From an uncultured Clostridium sp. (GTDB lineage Bacteria > Bacillota > Clostridia > Lachnospirales > Lachnospiraceae), in NCBI GenBank assembly GCA_946553025.1, contig CAMNRM010000016.1, forward strand, positions 1-64,000: DNA of 64,000 nucleotides, read 5' to 3'. The first letter of the stretch is position 1, and every line of letters starts with the position of its first letter. This document shows, one piece after another, positions 1 to 7,237 of this stretch. The position numbers and the translations under genes are program-made. Under the pieces are notes generated by a model that ran no database searches, had not been told where the DNA came from, and saw only the letters and a program-made list of their open reading frames with translations.

Positions 1-25
1 ATCAGAATTTGGTGAGGAAAAATGT

Positions 26-508
26 ATGATTAGAATAAGACCATATAAAGCTTCGGATGCAGATACGATATTATCGTGGTGCAAGGATGAAAAAGCATTT
101 TATCAATGGACGGCAGGTATACTTGGTAATTATCCTATAACACAAAATGAATTTTGTTTTGTTGAATCTCTAATACCGTTTACTGCATTTGATGAAACGG
201 GAATTGTTGGCTTTTTTACACTAAGGAATCCTGATGGATCACTGGATGAATTGCGCTTTGGCTTTGTTATCGTTAATCCTCAAAAGAGAGGAAAAGGCTA
301 TGGAAAAGCTATGCTCCGGTTAGGTCTGAAATTTGTATTTGAAATATATGGGGCAAAAAAAGTATCATTGGGCGTTTTTGAGAATAATCTTCCGGCTTAT
401 TATTGTTATAAAGCAGTCGGTTTTAGCGATGTAGTTCTTGATACAACAGAAAAATATTGTATTCTGGGTGAAGAATGGAAGTGCAAAGAATTGATTATGG
501 AAAAATAG
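26..508 (+). CDS. GNAT family N-acetyltransferase
   Basis: Predicted acyl-CoA-dependent N-acetyltransferase of 160 residues, the usual GNAT size. The acetyl-CoA pyrophosphate-binding loop is visible as QKRGKGYGKA (about residues 86-95) after a beta strand ending FGFVIVNP. The C-terminal part, with YCYKAVGF, matches the usual GNAT ending (NxxAxxxYxxxGF). The start at 26 has a GTGAGG ribosome binding site eight bases upstream; an ATG at 22 is out of frame and stops at once. The substrate cannot be read from the sequence; small-molecule or ribosomal-protein acetylation are both possible. It stands before a series of gene fragments, so it may be part of accessory DNA. Confidence 0.85.
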   Translation: MIRIRPYKASDADTILSWCKDEKAFYQWTAGILGNYPITQNEFCFVESLIPFTAFDETGIVGFFTLRNPDGSLDELRFGFVIVNPQKRGKGYGKAMLRLGLKFVFEIYGAKKVSLGVFENNLPAYYCYKAVGFSDVVLDTTEKYCILGEEWKCKELIMEK

Positions 509-568
509 ATAAATGTCCGTTTGGCTGTGAATAGACCAAACGCGGCAATGAAAGGCAAGGGTGTTATT

Positions 569-720
569 ATGTCGATAAATACGGCAGAAGCATTTGAATT
601 GCTATTTGATAAAAATAATAAGACGGCATACAAAGCATTACAGGAATTGCAGAAAGAAAGCGTGGAAACGGACAAGGTCTATCCTTATATGGACAGGCTG
701 GGAGATATGCTTGACAGTGA
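569..720 (+). pseudogene. N-terminal fragment of SufBD-like protein
   Basis: The reading frame from ATG 569 gives MSINTAEAFELLFDKNN followed by a helical stretch ending YPYMDRLGDMLDSD. This resembles the N-terminus of small HEAT-like proteins annotated as 'SufBD protein' in Clostridia, though I hold that name loosely. Homology stops abruptly at about 720, where DNA encoding a YjdF C-terminus begins in another frame, so the open frame to 829 is chimeric and probably not functional. What is visible is a 50-residue head without its body. Confidence 0.45.
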
Positions 721-1077
721 CTTGAGCGTGTCGAGGACGGGAAACTTTCGGTATGCCGGGTGGTTTTTGGGAGTGAGCCCAGGGACTATGAGGTTTGGGA
801 GTTTATCCTTAAAAATTATTATGGCTTGAAGTTTAGTCCGGCTGCCCCGGTAGCTGTGAAGGACGGAAAAGTGAACCCGAAGCGGAGGCAGAGGGAGGCC
901 GGGAGGCAGACCATGCAGGCGGGGATAGGCACGAAGTCCCAGCAGGCGCTGCAGTTGCAGAGGGAAGAGAGGAAGACGGAGCGCAGGCAGGCCGGCAGGG
1001 AGCAGAAGGAGGCCGAGAAGCAGCGGATGTTTGAGCTGAAACAGCAGAAGCGGAAGGAGAAGCACAGGGGCAGGTAG
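721..1077 (+). pseudogene. yjdF: YjdF family protein, C-terminal fragment
   Basis: From 721 the frame reads LERVEDGKLSVCRVVFGSEP and on through a tryptophan-containing WEFILKNYYGLKFSP segment into a long Arg/Lys/Gln/Glu-rich tail ending KQQKRKEKHRGR. This is the characteristic basic, helical tail of YjdF (DUF2992) proteins. The first 15-20 residues of the family are missing and an in-frame TGA lies at 718-720, immediately before the homology, so the gene has lost its start. An internal GTG-type start is formally possible but gives a headless protein. YjdF genes are often controlled by the yjdF azaaromatic riboswitch; no such leader remains here. Confidence 0.7.
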
Positions 1078-1159
1078 GCTTTTGTGTTTCGGGTATAGCA
1101 GTATTAATGGGCATCAGTCAGGAATGGCTGGTGCTTTTTGCGTGGAAGGGGGTGTTTTC

Positions 1160-1858
1160 ATGTATCCGGTGAGCGAGGCGTTCCTGCGGGCGGTGCAGGA
1201 GAATACCCGGAGGTATTATTGGACGGGAAGGATTACTACGAAGGGCGGGGCGGTCTATCCGTTCAGGTATGAGGATATTGTGAAGGGGAGCGGGTATATT
1301 TCGGCCCAGTGCTGCGGGAGCGCTGGAGGTGACGGCGGAACCAGGGGAAGTACAGAGGATGTCACGGTGGAGGTGGAGAGGGTCACGGAGGAAAATATGG
1401 TGACGGAGGCGGTGAATGATATTCTGGGGATGAACCCGATGGAGGTGTTTTTTTCGGAGGAGCGGCTGGCGGATGTGTTGTCGTGGAATGATGTTTTGCT
1501 GCCGGTCTGTCCGAATATGGTAGGGGGGGATGGCAGCGCGTTTTTGCGGATCAAGAAGCTGGATATCGGGGATTTGGGGAAGGCGAGGCAGGTTGTGTTG
1601 TTTGAGGCGGTGGAAATGGATTTTGAGAGGGATCTGCTGTATTCGATTTGTTTTGAGGATTCCAGTGTGAGGGTGCGGAAGGTGAGGCTGTCGGTTTTCA
1701 GTGTGGGGCTGAATGAGGAGTTGGATGATTCTACTTATACGGTCTTGGAAGAGCATGCGGTTTCGGTGGAAACGTTTTTGTTTCTGGGGAGTTATACGTT
1801 ATATCAATTAAGAATACAGGGAATGACTTTTCAGGTGTTTTATGATAGAATAGAATAA
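1160..1858 (+). CDS. Phage-tail-like N-terminus fused to unknown sequence
   Basis: A 232-residue protein beginning at ATG 1160 behind GGAAGGGGG. Residues 1-53 (MYPVSEAFLRAVQ... to SAQCCGS) resemble the N-terminus of prophage minor tail or tail-fibre-associated proteins, with the YYWTG and KGSGYIS motifs. After a Gly-rich joint (about residues 54-65) the rest is Val/Glu-rich and not recognised. The usual continuation of the tail family is absent, so a deletion may have joined the head of a tail gene to unrelated coding sequence. An upstream in-frame start at 1082 exists but lacks a ribosome binding site. Codon use is noticeably G-rich compared with the flanking genes. Function unknown; possibly a pseudogene. 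Confidence 0.45.
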   Translation: MYPVSEAFLRAVQENTRRYYWTGRITTKGGAVYPFRYEDIVKGSGYISAQCCGSAGGDGGTRGSTEDVTVEVERVTEENMVTEAVNDILGMNPMEVFFSEERLADVLSWNDVLLPVCPNMVGGDGSAFLRIKKLDIGDLGKARQVVLFEAVEMDFERDLLYSICFEDSSVRVRKVRLSVFSVGLNEELDDSTYTVLEEHAVSVETFLFLGSYTLYQLRIQGMTFQVFYDRIE

Positions 1859-1875
1859 ACGACGGGAGGCATGCG

Positions 1876-2379
1876 ATGCGTAAATTGAAGGTTTATCTGG
1901 ACCCCTCAGTGGTCAGTTACCTTTATCAGTTGGACACACCGGAAAAAATGAAAGATACACTGGAATTGTGGGAGATGTTCAGACAGGGATATTATGAAGT
2001 GTACATCTCTGATATTGTGCTGAATGAGATCAGTGACTGCAGCCAGGAAAAGCTGAATATCCTCCTTGGCTATTTGAAACAGGTCCAGTATTATCTGGTT
2101 CATACGGATGAGGATACGGTGGAACTGGCGGAGAAATTTATTGATTTTGGTATCCTGAAGAAAAAGAGTTTTGACGACTGCCAGCATATTGCGGCGGCGA
2201 TCCTGGCTGGATGTGATATCATTACATCCTGGAACTTTAAACATATCGTAAATGTAAAGACAGTGCGGGGAGTTAAGACCATCACGACATTGGAAGGTTA
2301 CAAGGATCTGCTGTTCTATCCGCCCTCTGTGCTGCTGGAAGGAGATGATGAAGGTGATGACGAAACCGATAGTCAGTAA
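1876..2379 (+). CDS. PIN-domain protein, probable toxin
   Basis: A 167-residue PIN-domain protein, a fold that usually forms a metal-dependent ribonuclease. Expected acidic positions are visible: the N-terminal strand KVYLDPSVVSYL (Asp in place, Pro where Thr is common), the central LNEIS glutamate, DDCQHIAAAI (Asp pair) and the final SWNFKHIVN strand. It starts behind GGGAGG. Its 3' end overlaps the start of a 60-residue downstream gene by about 32 bases in another frame, a toxin/antitoxin-like arrangement. The tail EGDDEGDDETDSQ is acidic and corresponds to the overlap. I infer a VapC-type toxin; RNA target unknown. Confidence 0.75.
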   Translation: MRKLKVYLDPSVVSYLYQLDTPEKMKDTLELWEMFRQGYYEVYISDIVLNEISDCSQEKLNILLGYLKQVQYYLVHTDEDTVELAEKFIDFGILKKKSFDDCQHIAAAILAGCDIITSWNFKHIVNVKTVRGVKTITTLEGYKDLLFYPPSVLLEGDDEGDDETDSQ

Positions 2380-2530
2380 GGATTTTAATCTGGAGGACAT
2401 CCGGAAGATACGGGAATATAATTCCCTGCGCCATGTCCAGATGACTCCCAGAGAGATCATTGAAGATACGCAGAAGGGAGCGACATTGGTACTGAAAAAG
2501 CTCAAAAAAATTGAACAGGCAGGTTTGTAA
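2348..2530 (+). CDS. Small partner of PIN protein, probable antitoxin
   Basis: A 60-residue protein in the +1 frame relative to the PIN gene and overlapping its end. It contains KDFNLEDIRKIREYNSLR followed by a helical C-terminus ending LVLKKLKKIEQAGL. ATG codons at 2345, 2348 and 2357 are all possible; AAGGAG at 2339-2344 favours 2348. Similar small genes are frequently found directly after PIN-domain genes in Clostridia, where they are thought to be antitoxins. No DNA-binding motif is obvious, so the antitoxin role rests on the gene order and overlap. Confidence 0.6.
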   Translation: MKVMTKPIVSKDFNLEDIRKIREYNSLRHVQMTPREIIEDTQKGATLVLKKLKKIEQAGL

Positions 2531-2631
2531 TGCGAAACCAGAAAGGGTGGTCAGAGATGATCGCCTTTTTACGATTATGATAGACAATAGATAGAACAGT
2601 ATTTATAAGTTATGCAGCATATAATTTTTGA

Positions 2632-2763
2632 CTTGACACCAATAGAATTTATATGTATGGCCCGCCACAAGGTAGTGTTGCTTGTGGTTTGTTTGAGGAA
2701 GCTGCTGTAAGATCAGAAGTTGATTGGTGGAGTTGTTATAAGGGCTTAAATGGAGGAGAATAA
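2632..2763 (+). pseudogene. C-terminal remnant of a polymorphic toxin (putative)
   Basis: An open stretch without a plausible start reads, from about 2653, MYGPPQGSVACGLFEEAAV and continues through SEVDWWSCYKGLNGGE to a TAA that directly abuts the next gene's ATG. It is too short for the length threshold of usual gene finders. Secreted polymorphic toxins end immediately upstream of their immunity genes, and the next gene is immunity-like, so I infer that this is the surviving tail of a toxin whose body has been lost. The toxin class is not identifiable. Confidence 0.35.
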
Positions 2764-3417
2764 ATGTTTAATGATTGGTTAGAACTATTAAAAAAATTAT
2801 CCCTCAATAATTATTCATCCGAAAATTTTATCTGTCCAGAATGTGGTCAGAAAAATGTTGAATATATATTTGTTGGTGACTCAACAACCAATATAGGATA
2901 TTTGCCTATTTGGTGCAGAAATTGTAATAAAGGGATACAAATTAGCAGAGTTGAAATACCTAAAGAAGTGAATATGATAGAATTTGGCGATCTAGAAAGT
3001 ATAAAAAATAGGATTCCTAACTTCAAACATATTATTCCTAAAATAAGTGAAAACACAAATTCTCGACTATTCATCAATGATGAATTGACCAAGCTTAAAA
3101 TGAGCGAAACGTTAGAATTAGTATATGTATTAGAGCATATTAATGAGTTTAATTGGTCAGATGCATTATTTTTACCAGAAGATGAGGTGTGGAATCTAAA
3201 CACAAAATGTATGGTTTTAGATCCAGACGATGTAGAGGATGATGAGGAGGATGCCCCTCAAATAGCAAAAGAAAAGGGGCTAATATATACATTAAGTATT
3301 CAGAACGTTCAAATGATTTATGAAAATGTACATGAACAGAAAGAGGATTGTTCTAACGACGATTTAATAAAAGCATTCCTATATTATTATGATAATGATG
3401 CATATATAGAGTTTTAA
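2764..3417 (+). CDS. Zinc-ribbon protein with DUF7716-like immunity domain
   Basis: A 217-residue protein. A zinc ribbon sits at the N-terminus (CPECGQ ... CRNC, about residues 22-59). The C-terminal 90 residues contain ALFLPEDEVWNLNTKC, an acidic loop DPDDVEDDEEDAPQ and a final helix AFLYYYDNDAYIEF. That pattern resembles the DUF7716 family, which I recall as a predicted immunity domain of polymorphic-toxin systems. Acidic composition fits an inhibitor of a nucleic-acid-targeting toxin. It directly follows a toxin-tail-like remnant and is low in GC, unlike its upstream neighbours. Probably an orphan immunity gene; the family name is less certain than the domain layout. Confidence 0.55.
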   Translation: MFNDWLELLKKLSLNNYSSENFICPECGQKNVEYIFVGDSTTNIGYLPIWCRNCNKGIQISRVEIPKEVNMIEFGDLESIKNRIPNFKHIIPKISENTNSRLFINDELTKLKMSETLELVYVLEHINEFNWSDALFLPEDEVWNLNTKCMVLDPDDVEDDEEDAPQIAKEKGLIYTLSIQNVQMIYENVHEQKEDCSNDDLIKAFLYYYDNDAYIEF

Positions 3418-3650
3418 TGAAAGATTTGTACTATGATGCGCTTGCAGAGTCCCAAGTCGGCTGGCACGAAGGTACTGAGAATGCAGTACCTTTTATCAAA
3501 TTCCTTCTTGGAACGATTCTTGCGGCGTATAAAGATTTTGAAGATCGTGTAGCGCTTGTGGAAACCAAGCTGCCTGCACTTGAAATGGTTCGCAGAGCAA
3601 GCAAAAACAAAATTGGACGGTTTAATAAGCAAGACATCCGTGAACAGTAA
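3417..3650 (+). pseudogene. Fic/DOC family protein fragment
   Basis: The frame reads YYDALAESQVGWHEGTEN, then PFIKFLLGTILAAYKDFEDR and ends KNKIGRFNKQDIREQ. This matches the region following the catalytic Fic core in a common Firmicute Fic family, just before the C-terminal winged helix. The catalytic HxFx(D/E)GNGR motif is absent, as is the winged-helix end, so both ends are truncated. The ATG at 3417 overlaps the previous stop (TAATG) and may be fortuitous. I read it as a decayed AMPylator-type gene. Confidence 0.7.
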
Positions 3651-3712
3651 CAGGTGGCATTTACGTTGAAAGATTTTAGAAAATAACGGGTGCTTTTTGG
3701 CGGGTTGTCCTG

Positions 3713-3718
3713 TATAAT
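3713..3718 (+). promoter_or_regulatory. Possible -10 box upstream of YciI-like gene
   Basis: A perfect TATAAT lies 40 bases upstream of the YciI-like start. No good -35 box is visible at 17 bp spacing, so this is only a weak promoter call. Confidence 0.3.
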
Positions 3719-3757
3719 GGTGGAAAAGAGATTAAAAGCAGTGAAGGAGATTGTGGT

Positions 3758-4060
3758 ATGGATAAACTGATGTATATGATGATGATGATTGAAAAGACTA
3801 AGACCTATAATAAGATAACCAAAAAGGTGGTTGAGGAACATGTGGAGAATATAAGGAAGCTGGACGATGAGGGAAAGCTGGAGATATGCGGTGTGTTCAA
3901 AGGCTATCCGGGGATGGCAGGCATGTATATCCTGAAAACAGAGAGCCGTGAAGAGGCGGAGGAACTTTGCAAAAGGGAGCCTCTGGTTGTTGGAGGTTAT
4001 GCAAAATATAAGCTGGTTGGCCTGCAGGTTGCAAACAGGGAAAATAATTATCTGTTATGA
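3758..4060 (+). CDS. YciI-like protein
   Basis: A 100-residue protein with the ferredoxin-like alpha/beta layout of YCII-related proteins: a helical segment KKVVEEHVENIRKLDDEGKL, then EICGVFKGYPGMAGMYIL and ESREEAEELCKREPLVVGGY. The GKL...GP-like turn and the 'AEELCKREP' helix are family features. YciI proteins are small possible enzymes or ligand-binding proteins of unknown substrate. The start has a GAAGGAG site six bases upstream. It is followed 98 bases later by a YdeI-like gene on the same strand. Confidence 0.65.
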   Translation: MDKLMYMMMMIEKTKTYNKITKKVVEEHVENIRKLDDEGKLEICGVFKGYPGMAGMYILKTESREEAEELCKREPLVVGGYAKYKLVGLQVANRENNYLL

Positions 4061-4157
4061 TTGTGAGGAAAAAATATCGGCAGATTTTATTGTGTAAGGA
4101 TGAGGTTGGAGATAGCGGGCCTTTGGCGGGTGAAACATAGGAAAGAGGTGGCGCGTA

Positions 4158-4721
4158 ATGAGCGATCTAATGAAATTTGGGAGCAAAGATGAGTTTAGAA
4201 AATGGCTCTCTGATAACTGCCTTTCAAGTGCCGGTATTTGGGTTTTGTTTGGCAAGGCTGGCGGACCGAAAACAATAAAGGCGGGAGAAGCGCTGGAAGA
4301 AGCGCTCTGCTTTGGATGGATTGACGGCCAGATGGAAAAGATTGACGAGAAAACCTATAAAAAGTATTTTTCGATGCGCAGGGAGAATAGCAAGTGGTCG
4401 GACAAAAATAAGGAATTAGCCAAAAGGCTTGAAGAGCAGGGGCGTATGACTGATTTTGGCAGAAAGAAAATAGCGGATGCCAAAAAGAACGGCCAATGGG
4501 ATGCGGTAAATCCGCTTGCGGTTATTACGGAAGAGCAGATTGCACAGCTTTCTGCGATATTGGAAAGTTATGAGCCAGCCCACACAAATTTTCAGGCGAT
4601 GTCTTTATCTGTGAAGAAGACTTATACACGGGCGTTTTTTGATGCAAAGACGGATGCCGGGCGGGAAAAACGGATTGCGTGGATGGTGGATAGGCTCAAT
4701 AAAAATCTAAAACCTATGTAG
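4158..4721 (+). CDS. YdeI/OmpD-associated family protein
   Basis: A 187-residue protein of the bacteriocin-protection YdeI family. Family features visible are the N-terminal FRKWLSDNC helix, the central ALCFGWIDGQMEKIDEKTY motif, FSMRRENSKWSDKN, and a C-terminal helical region with the typical KRIAWMVDRLNKNLKP ending. Length is normal. Members are linked in Gram-negatives to peptide resistance, but the biochemical role is unknown. It starts behind GAAAGAGGTGG. Confidence 0.8.
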   Translation: MSDLMKFGSKDEFRKWLSDNCLSSAGIWVLFGKAGGPKTIKAGEALEEALCFGWIDGQMEKIDEKTYKKYFSMRRENSKWSDKNKELAKRLEEQGRMTDFGRKKIADAKKNGQWDAVNPLAVITEEQIAQLSAILESYEPAHTNFQAMSLSVKKTYTRAFFDAKTDAGREKRIAWMVDRLNKNLKPM

Positions 4722-4784
4722 TCAGTACATCTGCTTATTGATAGGATGTGTTTTGAAAAATTCTTATTTTTAAGGAGATTATGA

Positions 4785-4973
4785 TTGTTTTTAGGGAAGG
4801 CATCCATATTTGTTGAAGCGTTTAAAGGAAGAATGGAATCGGTATTTTTGCATCCGTTGCTGAAAAGAAAAGTTTTTTATCGAACAGCAACAAAATCAGA
4901 CGGTTATAAGCTGATAAAACAGATTATGGAAGATAAGGAATTTATTCCGTTAAGTCTAAAGGAAGGTTATTGA
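4785..4973 (+). CDS. Small hypothetical protein or gene remnant
   Basis: A 62-codon frame starting at TTG 4785, behind AAGGAG but with long spacing. It reads GKASIFVEAFKGRMESVFLH and then LLKRKVFYRTATKSDGYKLI up to IPLSLKEGY. I do not recognise it. Its amphipathic, family-like composition suggests real protein sequence, but the lack of a convincing start suggests the tail of a lost gene. Confidence 0.3.
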   Translation: MFLGKASIFVEAFKGRMESVFLHPLLKRKVFYRTATKSDGYKLIKQIMEDKEFIPLSLKEGY

Positions 4974-5099
4974 TGCAGAAAAAAACGAATTATAATTATG
5001 CCTTTATATTTTATGATGTATTATAAAACTATTGGTAAAATTAGATTATCTCTTAATAATTAGGGAAGGAAGGGTAACGAAAGAATAATTATAGAAGGA

Positions 5100-5143
5100 A
5101 TAAAAAGACTGCTGCAAAATACGTCACTGTACTTTGCAGCAGT
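5100..5143 (-). terminator. Rho-independent terminator of the 73-aa gene
   Basis: On the minus strand an 11-bp stem (arms 5108-5118 and 5133-5143, ACTGCTGCAAA with its complement) is followed by TCTTTTTATT. It lies 66 bases past the stop of the gene at 5209-5430. Confidence 0.8.
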
Positions 5144-5208
5144 TCCAACTATTTACAGGGAATCCGATAGAGTTTGCTATCGACGGTAATTCCCGTAAAC
5201 CTATGTTG

Positions 5209-5430
5209 TTATTCGGACTGAACAACAGCTAAAAACTCATCTACGGATTTTCCGGAAGCAACGAAAGCATCGATGATTTTCTGCTTAGCTGCCTCGTCTG
5301 CTTTTGCAGCAACCAATTTACGCTGTTTCTTTAAGTCAGAAATCTGCTCCTGAAGGTCAGCGATTTTCTGATCAATTGCCTGCATTTCCTCTGTCGGATT
5401 CAAGTTGGATTTTCTTCTTCCGCGTGGCAT
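5209..5430 (-). CDS. Small coiled-coil protein
   Basis: A 73-residue protein with a basic start (MPRGRRKSNLNPTEE), a heptad-rich helix (IDQKIADLQEQISDLKKQRK) and an Ala-rich tail ending VASGKSVDEFLAVVQSE. It starts behind a clear AGGAGGT on the minus strand and has its own terminator, so it is a monocistronic gene. Short proteins of this type are common in Lachnospiraceae but have no assigned function. The arrangement of basic head and coiled coil resembles H-NS-like or MvaT-type DNA binders only superficially. Confidence 0.75.
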   Translation of the reverse strand: MPRGRRKSNLNPTEEMQAIDQKIADLQEQISDLKKQRKLVAAKADEAAKQKIIDAFVASGKSVDEFLAVVQSE

Positions 5431-5561
5431 GAAATTACCTCCTAAAATAATGTTAGTAACCGAAAATTCGGTCCCCTATGCTTAAGAGTATATCATCTCT
5501 TGCGCAGTATTTCAAGAAGTATTTATGCATTTTCATAAAAAAATTTCAATTTTTTATGAAT

Positions 5562-5810
5562 TTAAGAAATACCGGAAAATTGGTTTTTTACTTTTACCAG
5601 TTTTTCCTTTTCAGCCTGCTGCTGCTGATACCACCCTTTTTGCGTCATCTGCTGGTAAATGGATTCCTGCATATTTAAGCTTCTATTTAATGCGGAATCA
5701 AAAGCCTGGTGAACATCTCCAGTAGAAGATTCGATGGTTCCGTGCAGATAGAGCTCACAAACTCCTTTTGTTGTCAAAAGAAGGTTTTGCATTGTACATT
5801 TCTCGTCCAT
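5562..5810 (-). CDS. Spore coat protein, CotF-like
   Basis: An 82-residue protein. The middle KGVCELYLHGTIESSTGDVH and the helix FDSALNRSLNMQESIYQQM, followed by TQKGWYQQQQAEKEK, are typical of the CotF family of inner coat proteins, especially the final 'Q-M-x-x-K-G-W-Y' motif. The start lies behind AGGAGG. A second coat-like small gene lies upstream on the same strand (5893-6075). Together they imply that the host forms endospores. Confidence 0.8.
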   Translation of the reverse strand: MDEKCTMQNLLLTTKGVCELYLHGTIESSTGDVHQAFDSALNRSLNMQESIYQQMTQKGWYQQQQAEKEKLVKVKNQFSGIS

Positions 5811-5892
5811 GATTTTCCTCCTTTCATTTTGAACTTGTGTTTGGTTTAAATGCCTGGCTTAAAGAAGGGATGAAGTCCGTCCATGGAATTTG

Positions 5893-6075
5893 TCAGACCA
5901 ATTTGTATAAGCTGTCAAAAATCTGCTGATGGGTGGCCTTTAATTCCTGTACACAGGAGATTAACTGGCTGTCGCTTAAACACTTCATCGCTTCATCGCA
6001 CTGATTTTTCAGGAACTGCTCGTGGGTCAGTGCATCTTCGATATAGGATAATTCTTTAGGACTCATTTTTCTCAC
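5893..6075 (-). CDS. Small spore-coat-like protein
   Basis: A 60-residue helical protein reading SPKELSYIEDALTHEQFLKN, then CDEAMKCLSDSQLISCVQEL and ATHQQIFDSLYKLV. This helix-turn-helix arrangement is found in short proteins that precede CotF-like genes in Clostridia. It begins behind GGAGGTG on the minus strand and is 82 bases upstream of the CotF-like gene, so the two are probably co-transcribed late in sporulation. Individual function unknown. Confidence 0.6.
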   Translation of the reverse strand: MRKMSPKELSYIEDALTHEQFLKNQCDEAMKCLSDSQLISCVQELKATHQQIFDSLYKLV

Positions 6076-6302
6076 CTCCGAAATTACTGTGTCCGGATTA
6101 GGTGAAAACCATACAGGGAGATTATGGACAAAAATGAAACAGTATCGTATGAGGAGAATGATAAAAGAGCAAATGGAAAATTCCTTGTCATGGACAGTTG
6201 TTTTATGATAAAATAAAAACAGACAAGTGGAATGTATCTTGAAAAATCTGGGAATTGGATGAGTGCTTATAATATAGGTTGAGCAATGTTTGGGAGGAAT
6301 TT

Positions 6303-6776
6303 ATGATAAGACTATATCGGGATTTAAGTTTCTTCAATAAAGAAGATGTGCTGTATGATAATGAGTCATTCTTTAAAACTACAGTTGAAGTAAGTGAGTT
6401 TCATGATGAGTTTTTAGAAATATTAAATGTGATCGATAATGCTAAATTACTAGATATTAATACTGGAATGATACAAACACCATTTGGGGTATGCAGTAAA
6501 GATTATTTATCTACTGGATGCAAAACAGTCTTAAATTTAATATATTTATACAGACATAAAGGTGATTATGCGTGGGTAAAAGCGATTAATGCTACTGAAT
6601 GTGGAGTAAATGCAATTAATGAGATCGTAAGATTCCTTGAAAAAACAGGGTATAATATAGGTATTGTTATAGAACACGGAGATGATATGTTTTTGTGCAA
6701 AAAAAGTGATTATTTGATAGATAACAGGGTACGTACTGAAGATATTGGATTAGATTGGCTGATTGTGGAGGAGTAA
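6303..6776 (+). CDS. DUF4869-like protein, first gene of a three-gene unit
   Basis: A 157-residue protein. The ATG at 6303 follows GGGAGG at ideal spacing, so the in-frame TTG at 6279 is rejected. Two parts are visible: a variable N-terminal half with an acidic, aromatic-rich strand/helix pattern, and a more conserved-looking segment CKTVLNLIYLYRHKG followed by NATECGVNAINEIVRFLE and IVIEHGDDMF. This resembles DUF4869 proteins, which have no known function. Its stop is 2 bases before the ATG of the P-loop gene, and the third gene overlaps the second, so the three are surely co-translated. The unit is AT-rich relative to the surroundings. Confidence 0.6.
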   Translation: MIRLYRDLSFFNKEDVLYDNESFFKTTVEVSEFHDEFLEILNVIDNAKLLDINTGMIQTPFGVCSKDYLSTGCKTVLNLIYLYRHKGDYAWVKAINATECGVNAINEIVRFLEKTGYNIGIVIEHGDDMFLCKKSDYLIDNRVRTEDIGLDWLIVEE

Positions 6777-6778
6777 AG

Positions 6779-7237
6779 ATGGTTAGGTGTTATGATTGGG
6801 AAAAAAACAGCTTATATGTGAAGGATACCTATGGCAATATTTTTGATATACGGCTTAGAGGTAATAAAACTATAATTAGAGGAAATAGCGGTACAGGTAA
6901 AAGTTTATTGTACAGCACCCTAAAATATATAAAATCTAGTAGAAATAGTGAAAAGTTTAATCGGTATGATGTTGATAATATAGTACTGGCAGATGAAGAA
7001 AATATAAAGGATATCGGCGAATATGAGAATAAGCTTATAATCGTTGATAGAGGAGATATGGTAGTAACACAAGAAGCAACGAAAGTGATAAATAGTGATT
7101 TTGGAAGAAACAGATATTTAATTTTTGCCAGAAAGTCTTTAGGCATAGAGTTATCTCCTAATTACTATGCAACTATTGTTAATCATAATAAAGTATTTTG
7201 TTTGGAGTATGCTTTTAGTATAAAGGGGTGGTTTTAA
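6779..7237 (+). CDS. Small P-loop NTPase
   Basis: A 152-residue protein with a classic Walker A motif GNSGTGKS (residues 35-42) after a short beta-rich start, and a Walker B-like strand NKLIIVDRGD (Asp at 90). It lacks the signature, coiled-coil and lid regions of ABC, SMC or AAA+ proteins, so it is a minimal ATP-binding domain. The ATG at 6779 has GGAGGAG just upstream; a longer start at 6755 lies inside the previous gene. The stop TAA overlaps the next ATG (TAATG). It may be the motor or sensor subunit of a complex with the TOPRIM-like product that follows. Confidence 0.7.
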   Translation: MVRCYDWEKNSLYVKDTYGNIFDIRLRGNKTIIRGNSGTGKSLLYSTLKYIKSSRNSEKFNRYDVDNIVLADEENIKDIGEYENKLIIVDRGDMVVTQEATKVINSDFGRNRYLIFARKSLGIELSPNYYATIVNHNKVFCLEYAFSIKGWF

